Of a DNA stretch of 64,000 bases, positions 36,231 to 45,515 are shown piece by piece. Position 1 is the stretch's first letter, and each line of letters opens with the position of its first letter. Origin of the DNA: Candidatus Gastranaerophilales bacterium (GTDB lineage Bacteria > Cyanobacteriota > Vampirovibrionia > Gastranaerophilales > Gastranaerophilaceae); contig CALUUK010000007.1 in assembly GCA_944323955.1 (NCBI GenBank), positions 1 through 64,000 on the forward strand, written 5' to 3'. The notes under the pieces are model-generated. The model was not told the DNA's origin. It did no database searches and was given only the letters and a program-made list of their open reading frames with translations. The translations under genes and the position numbers were made by a program.

Positions 36231-36677
36231 ATGAGAACTGAATGCGTAACTGTAAATCAACCTTCTAAACATAATAAAGGTAAAATTTTAATAATTTTGC
36301 ATGAGTTAGGGCAGGATGTAAATCAACCTTCTAAACATAATAAAGGTAAAATGATAGGTGCCGGTATAGGTACAGCGGCAGGTGTTGCATACAATGTATA
36401 TGACAGTAAACAACTGTTAGGATATATCAATAGAAATCTTGAAAAAATTCAGTTAAAACATCCGAATATAACAGGAACACCTAAAGATGTTTTCCAATCA
36501 TACTTAAAAACTCATTCCGAAACCGGAAAAAAAGGTATTGTATTCTTAAAAAATAAAGCACAGGTTCTTAAAAGAACAGGTTTGATGGCCGGTCTGGTTG
36601 CGGCATGTGCTGCTGCCGGTATTGCCGTAGGTGCGGTAATTGATAAAATAGCGGCATCTAAAAATAAACAGATTTAG
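36231..36677 (+). CDS. Small membrane-associated hypothetical protein with repeated N-terminus
   Basis: A 148-residue protein with two Gly/Ala-rich hydrophobic helices: MIGAGIGTAAGVAYN near residue 41 and GLMAGLVAACAAAGIAVGAV near the end. The ATG at 36231 is served by AAAAGGA. The N-terminal stretch VNQPSKHNKGK occurs twice, 22 residues apart, from a 36-base exact DNA repeat. An alternative short form would start at the ATG at 36351, right after the second repeat, with AAAGG at good distance. I do not recognise the family. It stands alone between rpsA and uvrA. Confidence 0.6.
   Translation: MRTECVTVNQPSKHNKGKILIILHELGQDVNQPSKHNKGKMIGAGIGTAAGVAYNVYDSKQLLGYINRNLEKIQLKHPNITGTPKDVFQSYLKTHSETGKKGIVFLKNKAQVLKRTGLMAGLVAACAAAGIAVGAVIDKIAASKNKQI
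36251..36352. repeat. 36-bp exact direct repeat, two copies
   Basis: Copies at 36251-36286 and 36317-36352 are identical and separated by 30 bases, so the period is 66 bases (22 codons) and the reading frame is kept. Confidence 0.85.
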
Positions 36678-36683
36678 AAAATA

Positions 36684-39509
36684 TTAAAGCATTTTTTTAA
36701 GGTATTGCCCCGTAAATGAATTTTTGCATTTCGCAACTTCTTCGGGGCTTCCTTGTGCAATAATTTCCCCGCCTTCATTTCCGCCTTTTGGACCTAAATC
36801 TATAATATGGTCTGCGGTTTTTATTAAATCAAGATTATGTTCAATAATTAAAATAGTATTGCCGCTATCTGCGAGTTTATTTATTATTTTTATGAGTTTA
36901 TCAAGATCATACCAGTGAAGTCCTACAGTGGGTTCGTCAAGCAGATATAGTGTTTTACCGGTTGCCCGTTTATTTAATTCGGCTGCCAGTTTTATTCTCT
37001 GTGCTTCACCTCCCGAAAGTGTTGTTGAACTTTGTCCGAGTTTCATATATCCCAAGCCGACATCATTTAAAGTTTGAAGTCTTGATTTGATTTTAGGAAT
37101 ATTTTCAAAAAAGTCTAAGGCTTCGGAGATGCTCATATCAAGTACCTCAGATATGTTCTTTCCTCTGTATTTGACTTCAAGTGTTTCCCTGTTATAGCGC
37201 TGTCCCTTGCAAACATTACATTTGATGTATACATCGGATAAGAAATTCATTTCAATTCTGGTTAATCCGTCGCCTTTGCAGGCTTCACATCTTCCGCCTT
37301 TAACGTTGAAACTGAATCTGCCTTGAGAGTACCCTCTTACTTTTGCTTCGGGCGTTTTTGCAAATAGTTCTCTTATATGTGTAAAAACATCTGTATAAGT
37401 TGCAGGATTTGATCTTGGAGTTCTTCCTATGGGCGATTGGTCAATACAAATAACTTTATCAATATTTTCAAATCCTGAAATGGTGTCAATTCCTTGCGGT
37501 TTAGGTTTATTTGCATTTAATTTATGCAGAGAATACTGATATATTAAATCATTCATTAAGGTTGATTTTCCGCTGCCTGAAAGACCTGTTATCGCAACGA
37601 CTTTTCCCAGGGGGATTTTGACATCGATGTTTTTCAGGTTATTTTTTCTTGCATTTTTAACTTCAAGAAAAAGGCCGTTGCCCTCGCGTCTTTTTTTAGG
37701 AACGGGAATTGTTTTTTCGCCGCTTAAATATTGTCCCGTAATTGATTTTTTTGCTTTTATAATGTCTTCTACGGAACCTTGAGCTATGATTTTTCCGCCG
37801 TTTACTCCCGCATAAGGCCCAATATCAACGATATGGTCAGCGCTTCTTATTGTGTCTTCATCATGTTCGACTACAATTAAAGTATTTCCGAGATTACGCA
37901 ATCTTATAAGTGTTTTTATTAGCATATCGTTGTTGTACTGGTGCAGTCCGATAGAAGGTTCATCAAGAACATATAAAACTCCTGACAGTCCGCTTCCTAT
38001 TTGTGTTGCAAGACGGATTCTCTGTGCTTCTCCGCCTGATAATGTTGCTGATGCTCTTGCCAGATCAAGGTAATTTAAACCTACATCGAGCATAAATTTT
38101 AGTCTTGATCTTATTTCTTCCAGAATTTGTTTTGCTATTGTTAATTTATAATCGTCAAGTTCCAGATAAAGATCCGAGAAAAATTTATATGCGTCTTTTA
38201 TTGATAATTTTGTAACTTCATATATATTTTTACCTCCTACCGTAACAGCAAGAGAAAATGGTTTTAATCTGGCGCCTTTACAATCACTGCAGGGGATTTG
38301 CGACATGTAATCTTGTATTTGTTCTCTGACTTCATCTGAATTTGATTCATTGTATTTGTTCATAAAATACGGAATAACGCCCATGAACGGCATTTTTCTC
38401 GTAATATATCTTGAACCGCCGAATTCTTTATATCTTAAAGCCACATGCTCTTTTCCGCTTCCGTAAAGTATTATGTTTTGATGATTTTCGGGAAGTTCTT
38501 CAAACGGTGTATCCATGTCTATTCCAAAGTGGGATGCGACGGAAGAAAGTACATCAAGATAATATGGATTTCCTGTTTTTGCCCACGGGTAAACGGCACC
38601 GTTTTTTAATGTTTTTGTCCTGTCCGGAATGATTAAATCGGCATCGGGTTCATAATGTGCGCCGAGCCCTCCGCATGTCGGGCATGCACCGTAGGGATTA
38701 TTAAAGCTGAATATTCTCGGTGCAAGTTCTTCAAAACTTAAATTACAATTGGGACATGCAAGTTTTTCGGAAAAAATCATTTCACTTCCGCCAACCACAT
38801 CAACGATTAAAAGCCCGTCTGATTTTTGCAGCGCAATTTGCGCGCTGTCTGTTAATCTTGCTCTTGCACTTTCTCTTACTACAAGTCTGTCTACAACAAT
38901 TTCAATTGTATGTTTTTGAGTTTTATTTATTTCAATTTCATCTTCATCAAGATTATATATTTTTTTATCAATGCGAAATCTTATAAATCCTTCTTGTTTT
39001 AATTCGTCGAGTAAATTAACAAACTCTCCTTTCTTGCCTCTAACAACGGGAGATAAAAGCTGGATTTTTGTGCCTTCCGGTAATGTATAAATTTTATCAA
39101 TGATTTCATCAATGGATTGAGGAGCAATTTCACATCCGCATTCGGGGCAGTGCGGGGTTCCTATCCGTGCAAACAAAAGTCTTAAATAATCGTATATTTC
39201 CGTAACCGTTCCGACCGTGGAACGCGGATTGTTGCTTGTGGATTTTTGATCGATTGATATGGCGGGTGATAATCCTTCAATGCTCTCGACATCAGGTTTA
39301 TCAAGCTGGCCCAAAAATTGTCTTGCATAGTTTGAAAGGCTTTCCACATACCTTCTTTGCCCTTCGGCGAATATTGTATCAAAAGCAAGAGAACTTTTTC
39401 CGGAACCCGAAATACCCGTAAAAACTATAAGTTCGTTTTTCGGAAGTTCCAAACTTACGTTTCTTAAGTTATGTTGATTTGCTTTTCTGATAATAATCTT
39501 ATCGCTCAT
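36684..39509 (-). CDS. uvrA: Excinuclease ABC subunit A
   Basis: A 941-residue UvrA, the damage-sensing ATPase of nucleotide excision repair. Two ABC modules are visible: Walker A FTGISGSGKSSLA (near residue 31) and AITGLSGSGKSTL (near 645), each with its LSGGEAQRI signature. Zinc-finger Cys pairs (CPNC, CPTC; CEAC, CNVC) are present. It is divergent from the lipoate-ligase gene: a TGTCATAAT-type extended -10 ends 6 bases before the ATG with no Shine-Dalgarno site, which implies a leaderless mRNA. Its stop is 6 bases from the convergent gene at 36231-36677. Confidence 0.97.
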   Translation of the reverse strand: MSDKIIIRKANQHNLRNVSLELPKNELIVFTGISGSGKSSLAFDTIFAEGQRRYVESLSNYARQFLGQLDKPDVESIEGLSPAISIDQKSTSNNPRSTVGTVTEIYDYLRLLFARIGTPHCPECGCEIAPQSIDEIIDKIYTLPEGTKIQLLSPVVRGKKGEFVNLLDELKQEGFIRFRIDKKIYNLDEDEIEINKTQKHTIEIVVDRLVVRESARARLTDSAQIALQKSDGLLIVDVVGGSEMIFSEKLACPNCNLSFEELAPRIFSFNNPYGACPTCGGLGAHYEPDADLIIPDRTKTLKNGAVYPWAKTGNPYYLDVLSSVASHFGIDMDTPFEELPENHQNIILYGSGKEHVALRYKEFGGSRYITRKMPFMGVIPYFMNKYNESNSDEVREQIQDYMSQIPCSDCKGARLKPFSLAVTVGGKNIYEVTKLSIKDAYKFFSDLYLELDDYKLTIAKQILEEIRSRLKFMLDVGLNYLDLARASATLSGGEAQRIRLATQIGSGLSGVLYVLDEPSIGLHQYNNDMLIKTLIRLRNLGNTLIVVEHDEDTIRSADHIVDIGPYAGVNGGKIIAQGSVEDIIKAKKSITGQYLSGEKTIPVPKKRREGNGLFLEVKNARKNNLKNIDVKIPLGKVVAITGLSGSGKSTLMNDLIYQYSLHKLNANKPKPQGIDTISGFENIDKVICIDQSPIGRTPRSNPATYTDVFTHIRELFAKTPEAKVRGYSQGRFSFNVKGGRCEACKGDGLTRIEMNFLSDVYIKCNVCKGQRYNRETLEVKYRGKNISEVLDMSISEALDFFENIPKIKSRLQTLNDVGLGYMKLGQSSTTLSGGEAQRIKLAAELNKRATGKTLYLLDEPTVGLHWYDLDKLIKIINKLADSGNTILIIEHNLDLIKTADHIIDLGPKGGNEGGEIIAQGSPEEVAKCKNSFTGQYLKKML

Positions 39510-39515
39510 ACCGAT

Positions 39516-39521
39516 ATTATG
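39516..39521 (-). promoter_or_regulatory. -10 element of uvrA
   Basis: CATAAT preceded by TGT (minus strand), six bases before the uvrA ATG. Transcription would start at or within a base of the ATG. Confidence 0.5.
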
Positions 39522-39541
39522 ACATGAATATAATTTTATTG

Positions 39542-39547
39542 TATAAT
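39542..39547 (+). promoter_or_regulatory. -10 element of the lipoate-ligase-type gene
   Basis: A perfect TATAAT six bases before the ATG at 39554, so the predicted start site falls on the start codon. Confidence 0.5.
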
Positions 39548-39553
39548 CCCTTT

Positions 39554-40231
39554 ATGGTTGAATTTATTGAATATCAGGTCAATACGGGCGAAATCAACAT
39601 GGCTGTTGATTCTGAAATTCTGGATGTTTGTATTAAAGAGAAAAAAAAGGAACCTGTTATAAGATTTTATGCCTGGAGTCCAAAATGTGTATCTTTGGGG
39701 AGAAACCAGAGTCCGGACAGTATTAATATTGAATATTGCAAAAAAAATAATATTGATATTGTAAGACGGATAACGGGAGGAAGAGGACTTTTGCACGATA
39801 ATGAACTTACATATTCATTTGTATGTCCTTTTGAATTTTTAAAAAGCGGTGAAAGTGTAATAGCCTCATATAAAGAAATTTCTTCTGCAATTATTGAAGG
39901 GTTTAAACTTCTCGGTATTGAACTTGAAATCGGTGCCAAAAAAAAGGTAAATACTTCATTTGATTATTGTATGTCTTTAACTACAGGAGCTGATCTTTGT
40001 TGCAATGGTAAAAAACTCATTGGTTCGGCTCAGTTCAGAAAACAAAACTATATTCTTCAGCATGGTTCAATACTGTTTGATTTGGATTATGAATGCATAA
40101 ACAGTATTTTTAACGAAATAACTGACATCGAATCTATTATTACGCTAAAAAGACTCAATGAGGGGATTACAAGAAGAGATGTCATTGAGTCTTTAAAAAC
40201 GGGATTTAAAAATTATTTTAATTTTACATAA
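39554..40231 (+). CDS. Lipoate-protein ligase A / octanoyltransferase family protein
   Basis: A 225-residue member of the biotin/lipoate ligase fold. VRRITGGRGLLHDNELTYSF is the substrate-binding region and GKKLIGSAQFRKQNYILQHG holds the catalytic Lys. The protein could ligate free lipoate (LplA) or transfer octanoate (LipM): a Cys pair (LCCNGKK) is near the Lys, but which reaction is made cannot be decided from sequence. I prefer the ATG at 39554; the frame is open to 39524, but a TATAAT at 39542-39547 sits between the two. It overlaps the convergent gene by 8 bases. Confidence 0.8.
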   Translation: MVEFIEYQVNTGEINMAVDSEILDVCIKEKKKEPVIRFYAWSPKCVSLGRNQSPDSINIEYCKKNNIDIVRRITGGRGLLHDNELTYSFVCPFEFLKSGESVIASYKEISSAIIEGFKLLGIELEIGAKKKVNTSFDYCMSLTTGADLCCNGKKLIGSAQFRKQNYILQHGSILFDLDYECINSIFNEITDIESIITLKRLNEGITRRDVIESLKTGFKNYFNFT

Positions 40232-40613
40232 ATTTTGCTACGTATAAAGTCGAACCTTTGCTTAAAATTTTTAATAAAGCAGCTTCTTCTTCTCTCGTTG
40301 ACGCGGTTAAGAAATAACGGGTTTCGGTTTTTCTGGGGCTTACGGAAAATTCAGCCTGCGTTAAATTTACCTGTTTTGGTTTGATATCTTTTGCATATCT
40401 TTGATCCAGCGTTATTGCAAAGTTCTTTGCTGCGTTATGAACGGTTCCGTCTATTTCATCTTCGTATTTATATCCTTCTTTTAGTTCATAACCTTTTAAT
40501 TGTTCGTTATTTTTAAATGCTGTTCTGACATATGTCGGTACATCTGCTTTCGGTTTTCCGTCTTTTAAAGTGAAAACCATTAAAGAACCAAAAGAAACAG
40601 GTCTGATTGCCAT
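40224..40613 (-). CDS. Hypothetical protein, MAIxPVSFGSL-type
   Basis: A 129-residue protein starting MAIRPVSFGSLMVF, then a beta-rich body with RYFLTASTREEEAALLKIL near the C-terminus. The N-terminal SFGS stretch recurs in small proteins I associate with Gastranaerophilales, from memory. No membrane segment or catalytic motif is visible. An AAGGGA site precedes the ATG. Its 3' end overlaps that of the lipoate-ligase gene by 8 bases. Function unknown. Confidence 0.65.
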   Translation of the reverse strand: MAIRPVSFGSLMVFTLKDGKPKADVPTYVRTAFKNNEQLKGYELKEGYKYEDEIDGTVHNAAKNFAITLDQRYAKDIKPKQVNLTQAEFSVSPRKTETRYFLTASTREEEAALLKILSKGSTLYVAKFM

Positions 40614-40730
40614 TGTTTATTCCCTTTTACCTTTTTACCATGCTGATTATACTCATTTAAAAACTGCGCAAAAAAAAAATTGCGCATTGAATTATGAAAA
40701 TTGTTAAAAATCTGATACAATGTGAAAAGT

Positions 40731-40739
40731 TGATATAAT
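40731..40739 (+). promoter_or_regulatory. Extended -10 of the M16 peptidase pair
   Basis: TGATATAAT (TG, one base, TATAAT) ends 12 bases before the ATG at 40752. There is no clear -35. Confidence 0.45.
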
Positions 40740-40751
40740 AGAGGTTTTACA

Positions 40752-42101
40752 ATGGAAAATATAAAGAAAAGTCTTGTCAGGTATCCGTTTCTTGAAAGAC
40801 CCGTAGAAATATATGAAAGAGAATGCGGACACAAGATTATCTGGGCATATAAAGAAGGTTCTTTGCTTAATATAAGCAGCTGGGTGAAAACAGGTTCAAT
40901 CAACGAAAATGATGAAAATAACGGAATTTCTCATTTTCTGGAACATCTTATGTTTAAAGGTACATCAAAACATAAAGCCGGTTATTTTGACAGAACACTT
41001 GAAGCCAAAGGTGCTATTGTTAATGCTGCTACCTGGAAAGATTATACTTTTTATTATGTTACCGTACCAAAAGGAAATGATGATAAAAATTTGCAAGAAA
41101 CAATCGAACTTCATGCAGATATGATGCTTAATCCGGTCATTCCGCCCGAAGAGATAGGCGAGCCTTTTGATTTGAATCAACCCGTAACAACAAAAAGAGA
41201 ACGACATGTTGTAATTGAAGAAATCAGAATGCGTAAAGATCAGCCGTGGACAAAGGTTTATAATTCCGTGAATGCAAATTTATATTCAAACCATCCTTAT
41301 AAACGCGATGTTATAGGTAACGAGCAGATAATATCAACAATTAAGAGAGAAACAATTCTTGATTATTACGAAAAGTTTTATACTCCGGATAATATTACAA
41401 CAATTATAGCAGGAGATATCAATCCTGATTATGTGATTGCAAAAATAGCGAAAGAATTTGATTTTAAAGGCAGAAAAAATCATCCGAAACAGGAATATAA
41501 AATAGATTTGCAGCCAACCGGCGGGAAATATACAGAAGAATATTCCAAGATAAATACAGGTTTTGTAATGTTTGGATATTTAGGTGCCAAGGCAAATGAC
41601 ATAAGAACTTCTCTTGTTTTGGAGATGATATGCTCTGTTCTTGGCGACGGGTTAAGTTCAAGATTGCAGCAGGAACTTATTGAAAAAGCATCGGAGCAAA
41701 TATTTAACGGAGTAGGTGCTTATTACTATCCTTTTAGAGACGGCGGGAATATTTTTGTACAGGCAAATTTTAAGCCTGAAGCTAAAAATACCGTGTTGGA
41801 AAAATTAAAACAACAAATAGAAATTTTATATACAAACGGCATTTCAGAACAGGAATTAAAAAAAGCAAAGAAAAAGATTAAAGCAGGTTTTGCGTCAAAT
41901 TCTGAAAGCGTTACGGATATAGCCGATACTATCGGTTATTATATAACCGTACCCGGCGGACTTAATTATGTTGAAGAATATGCGGATACGATAGATAAAA
42001 TAACTGCGGAAGAAATAAAAGAAACAGCCGCAGAATATATGGATATTAACAATGTTGTTATTTCCGTATTAATGCCCGAAGAATATAAAAATGAAGGATA
42101 A
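40752..42101 (+). CDS. M16 family zinc peptidase, catalytic subunit
   Basis: A 449-residue pitrilysin/processing-peptidase-type protease. The inverted zinc motif HFLEH (H61, E64, H65) is intact, and the third ligand is probably E156 or E157 in HVVIEEIRM. Two M16 domains are visible. It is followed after 3 bases by a second M16 protein lacking the motif. In the bacterial M16B group such a pair forms a heterodimer with one active subunit. It degrades or processes unfolded peptides, probably in the cytoplasm, since no signal peptide is seen. Confidence 0.9.
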   Translation: MENIKKSLVRYPFLERPVEIYERECGHKIIWAYKEGSLLNISSWVKTGSINENDENNGISHFLEHLMFKGTSKHKAGYFDRTLEAKGAIVNAATWKDYTFYYVTVPKGNDDKNLQETIELHADMMLNPVIPPEEIGEPFDLNQPVTTKRERHVVIEEIRMRKDQPWTKVYNSVNANLYSNHPYKRDVIGNEQIISTIKRETILDYYEKFYTPDNITTIIAGDINPDYVIAKIAKEFDFKGRKNHPKQEYKIDLQPTGGKYTEEYSKINTGFVMFGYLGAKANDIRTSLVLEMICSVLGDGLSSRLQQELIEKASEQIFNGVGAYYYPFRDGGNIFVQANFKPEAKNTVLEKLKQQIEILYTNGISEQELKKAKKKIKAGFASNSESVTDIADTIGYYITVPGGLNYVEEYADTIDKITAEEIKETAAEYMDINNVVISVLMPEEYKNEG

Positions 42102-42104
42102 ATA

Positions 42105-43346
42105 ATGGATAAAATGATTTTGAAAAACGGAATAAAAGTTGATATAAAAACAAATAAAAATACGCCGAGAACCGCTATTGTTATGCATATAAGATATAAT
42201 AAAAACAATACCGGCAAAAAGAGTATATACTCTCTTCTTTCATCACTCTTATTTCAGGGAACAAAAAGCAGAAGTGCGGAGCAGCTTGCTCAAGAACTGG
42301 ATGAAAATGCAATAGATATTTATTATGATCTCAAAGCGGATTATATGAGATTTAAAATTCTTTGTCTTAATGAGGATGTTAATCTTGCGCTTAATATTTT
42401 TCAGGATATGTTTGAAAATTCAACCCTTGATAATTATGAAAAGGAAATACAAAAAATAAAAGGGGATCTTATCTCCGAGCTGGATTCCGCAAAAGCTCAG
42501 GCAAAAGATGAATATCTTAAAACGGTTTATAAAAATCATCAATATGCATTTTCAAGAAAAGATGCGATAGAAGAACTTGAAACGGTAACAAAAGAAGATT
42601 TGTTTGAGGTATTCGAACAGCTCAAATATATAATGGCAAAAAATATTTTTGTTGTAAGTGATAAAACAAAAGAAGAAATTCTCCCTCTTATAGAAAAGCA
42701 TTTTGAGAAACTTGGCGTCAAGGAAACCGAATATGATACAAATTTGATTGAAGAAATAAAAGAAAACAGGGTCTCAACAATAATAAAAGATGATGCAAAT
42801 CAGGCTCAAATATATATGGGCTGGGCAATTCCAATTATAAGTTTTGAAGAGTGGCCGATTATTAATTTGGTTAATACGATTTTGGGTTCGGCCGGTCTTT
42901 CATCAAGATTGTTTTTAGAATTACGGGAAAAGAAAGGACTTGCATATACTGTCAGAAGTTCTTATGCAATCAATAAACTCGGCAGTGATTTTTATGTTTA
43001 TATTGCAACGGAGCCAAAAAATATTAAAACATCTATAGAAGGCTTCCAAGTTGAAATAAATAAAATTATGACCGAGCCGATGTCAAGTGAAGAACTTGAA
43101 AATGCCAAGAATAATGCCATAGGAAAAAGGCAGTTTCTGTTTGAAACAAATATGTCTGAAGCAATAATACGCGGACTTTATAAATACTGGGGTGTCGATT
43201 ATGACTATGAACAGAAATTTATTGAGTCTGTCAAAGAAATTACAAAAGAAGACATAATGAATTTTTCCAAAAAATATTTTTCAGCTCCGACAGCACTGTG
43301 TGTTCTGGCTCCTGAAAAATATTTAAAGGAGGCCGGGTTGATTTAA
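42105..43346 (+). CDS. M16 family peptidase, non-catalytic subunit
   Basis: A 413-residue M16 protein in which the zinc motif is replaced: where the partner has HFLEHLMFKGT this one has LLSSLLFQGT, so no zinc ligands remain. The C-terminal substrate loop with FLELREKKGLAYTVRSSY, carrying the conserved Arg and Tyr, is kept. It therefore fits the regulatory half of an M16B heterodimer with the gene upstream. The gap of 3 bases shows co-transcription. Confidence 0.9.
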   Translation: MDKMILKNGIKVDIKTNKNTPRTAIVMHIRYNKNNTGKKSIYSLLSSLLFQGTKSRSAEQLAQELDENAIDIYYDLKADYMRFKILCLNEDVNLALNIFQDMFENSTLDNYEKEIQKIKGDLISELDSAKAQAKDEYLKTVYKNHQYAFSRKDAIEELETVTKEDLFEVFEQLKYIMAKNIFVVSDKTKEEILPLIEKHFEKLGVKETEYDTNLIEEIKENRVSTIIKDDANQAQIYMGWAIPIISFEEWPIINLVNTILGSAGLSSRLFLELREKKGLAYTVRSSYAINKLGSDFYVYIATEPKNIKTSIEGFQVEINKIMTEPMSSEELENAKNNAIGKRQFLFETNMSEAIIRGLYKYWGVDYDYEQKFIESVKEITKEDIMNFSKKYFSAPTALCVLAPEKYLKEAGLI

Positions 43347-43370
43347 CCCTTGTTTCTGCAAGGTAAATTA

Positions 43371-43379
43371 TGGTAAAAT
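43371..43379 (+). promoter_or_regulatory. Extended -10 of the TPR gene at 43393
   Basis: TGGTAAAAT (TG, one base, TAAAAT) ends 13 bases before the ATG, which has no Shine-Dalgarno site. Confidence 0.45.
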
Positions 43380-43392
43380 CTACAACATAGAT

Positions 43393-44991
43393 ATGAGTAC
43401 TACGAAAATCCAGAACAAAAAAATAAAAAAAGAAATTGATAAATTTCAAAAATCCGGCAATATCCAGAAGGCAATAGATACGTGCAGAGGGGCTTTAGCT
43501 CTTGATGAAAATAATGCCGAGCTTCATGTCAAACTGGGTGATTTGTATATGGAGTGGCATCTTGATATTCATCAGGTAAAACAGTATGCCGATGAAGCTA
43601 TAACGGAATATCAAATTGCACTTGAAACATGTGTTGATTCATCGGAAATATATTTTAAAATAGCAATGGCTTTTTATTATAAACGCGAGCTTGATAAATC
43701 AATCAACTATTTTAAACTGGTTCTGGAACATAATACAAAAATGTCCGAAGCAAATTTTATGCTTGCGGAAATTTTTATGAGAAAAGGTGATTTTATTGAA
43801 GCGGTAGAATATGCTGATAAAGCAATAAAATCGGCTCCTTTCTCATCTTCAAGGGCGTATTTCTTAAAATATTGTATACAGTCGCTTTCTGATAAAACAT
43901 CCCGGTTTCAGAGAGCAAAAAATTTAATTGCATCTTTTTTGTCTCTTCCGTTTGATAAATATGCGATGAAAGAAGTTGGAAGAAATTTATCATATTTAAA
44001 ATTTGCACCGGACATAATAAAAATATCAATAAAGATATTAAAAGACGGATTCAGTGATAAGATTATTGATATGTACAGAGAACTTTTGGACAAGGCGCCC
44101 GGATTTGTCGAATTGTATTTGTGTATAGGTAAAGTTTATTACGAATTGAAACGTTATGAAGATGCCATTTGTGAATATAAAATGGCTATATGGCTTGACA
44201 GCTTGAATATAAGAGCGTACTGCTATTTATGCCAGCTTTATGAGGAACAAAGAGATTTTGAAAATGCAATATTAACTTGCGAAAAATTAATAGAACTTCA
44301 GCCTCATGTTGCTGATTATCATTGTACGCTGGCTCAATATAAATATATGCAGGGTGAAGTAAAAGAAGCTGTAGATCATTATCAAACGGCAATTACAATA
44401 AATCCTAATCCTCAATGGACAAGTGTTGTTGCCCAAACTCTCGGTTATATTTTCCAGGAGAATACAAAAGATTTGGATGCGGCAATTTCCTCGTATCAGA
44501 ATGCTTATAATTTGAACCCGAATGATTTCGATATTTATATAAATCTCGGCAATGTATTTTTTGAAAAAGGTTCGTATGATAATGCGCTTGTTGTATATAA
44601 AAAAGCATTGGAAGCAAATCCTCACAATTCGAGATTACATTGTAATTTAGGATATTTGTACTGGGGAAAAGGAAATATTGAAGAAGCCGTTAAAGAATAT
44701 GAGAAGGCTATTAAATATGATAATACATATGATATAGCGTATAATAATCTCGGAGTTATTTATCTTGATGATTACGGCAAGGTCCAAAAAGCAATAGAAT
44801 TGTTTGAAGAGGCAAGAAAATATAACCCGAATTATGCGCTTGCAAATTATAATCTGGCACGTTCTATAGCTATAACCGGTGATAAAATAGAAGCCGCTAA
44901 GTTATATCAGATAGCTTTGGATATAAACAATTATACTCAGGAACTTGATCCTGCAGAAATTGAAGACAAAATTCAGGATTTATTCTCGTAA
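43393..44991 (+). CDS. TPR-repeat protein
   Basis: A 532-residue protein with about eleven TPR units through its length; the C-terminal ones are near consensus (YINLGNVFFEKGSYDNALVV, LHCNLGYLYWGKGNIEEAVK, AYNNLGVIYLDDYGKVQKAI). The middle third (residues about 170-215) is less regular. No signal peptide or enzyme domain. It lies between the M16 pair and a thioesterase gene 11 bases downstream. Its partner is unknown. Confidence 0.85.
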   Translation: MSTTKIQNKKIKKEIDKFQKSGNIQKAIDTCRGALALDENNAELHVKLGDLYMEWHLDIHQVKQYADEAITEYQIALETCVDSSEIYFKIAMAFYYKRELDKSINYFKLVLEHNTKMSEANFMLAEIFMRKGDFIEAVEYADKAIKSAPFSSSRAYFLKYCIQSLSDKTSRFQRAKNLIASFLSLPFDKYAMKEVGRNLSYLKFAPDIIKISIKILKDGFSDKIIDMYRELLDKAPGFVELYLCIGKVYYELKRYEDAICEYKMAIWLDSLNIRAYCYLCQLYEEQRDFENAILTCEKLIELQPHVADYHCTLAQYKYMQGEVKEAVDHYQTAITINPNPQWTSVVAQTLGYIFQENTKDLDAAISSYQNAYNLNPNDFDIYINLGNVFFEKGSYDNALVVYKKALEANPHNSRLHCNLGYLYWGKGNIEEAVKEYEKAIKYDNTYDIAYNNLGVIYLDDYGKVQKAIELFEEARKYNPNYALANYNLARSIAITGDKIEAAKLYQIALDINNYTQELDPAEIEDKIQDLFS

Positions 44992-45002
44992 AGGATTTTA
45001 TT

Positions 45003-45410
45003 TTGGAATATATACAGGAAATAAGAGTTTTATATAGTGATACTGATTCATACGGGGTTGTATGGCACGGATCATATACAAAATGGTTTGAAGCTGCAAG
45101 GGTTGGTGTTGTTGAACAGCTGGGGCTGGAACTTGAGACGCTTGAAAGCCGCAATATCCTTTTTCCCGTTGTAGAAATGAATATAAGATATAAATCTTCC
45201 GCCAAAATGAATGAAAGAATTATCATTAAAACTCATATTAAAGAAGTTAAACCCGTCAGTATTACTTTTGAGCATAATGTATATGAAAAGAAAACGGGTG
45301 TGTTAAGAGTAAATGCCTGTACAACAATTGTTGTTATAAATTCTGAAACGGGTAAAATGTACAGAAGAATCCCTGAAGAATTATACTCAAAATTTCTGGA
45401 AGCTCAATAG
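45003..45410 (+). CDS. YbgC-like acyl-CoA thioesterase
   Basis: A 135-residue hot-dog fold thioesterase. The signature YSDTDSYGVVWHGSYTKWFE, with the catalytic Asp and the GVVxHxxY pattern, is that of the YbgC/4-hydroxybenzoyl-CoA thioesterase family, which hydrolyses acyl-CoA or acyl-ACP thioesters. The TTG start at 45003 is supported by AAAGGA about 8 bases before it. Substrate unknown. Confidence 0.9.
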   Translation: MEYIQEIRVLYSDTDSYGVVWHGSYTKWFEAARVGVVEQLGLELETLESRNILFPVVEMNIRYKSSAKMNERIIIKTHIKEVKPVSITFEHNVYEKKTGVLRVNACTTIVVINSETGKMYRRIPEELYSKFLEAQ

Positions 45411-45421
45411 CTGAATACGAT

Positions 45422-45439
45422 ATTGACCTTTCGGTCAAT
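45422..45439. repeat. Small inverted repeat after thioesterase gene
   Basis: Seven-base arms (ATTGACC and GGTCAAT) with a TTTC loop and no T-run. It may be an mRNA end structure or a protein site. Confidence 0.4.
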
Positions 45440-45515
45440 GAATTTAAATCTTTAGGCTATATCCCGCAGCAAAAATATTCCCTAAAATTAATAAAGATAT
45501 AAGGGAGTATCAGCT

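Noticed and set aside
36251-36352. Minimal CRISPR array (36-bp repeat, 30-bp spacer)
   Set aside because: Only two repeats, the whole stretch is in frame with a protein, the second repeat carries a ribosome site and start codon, and no cas gene or leader is present.
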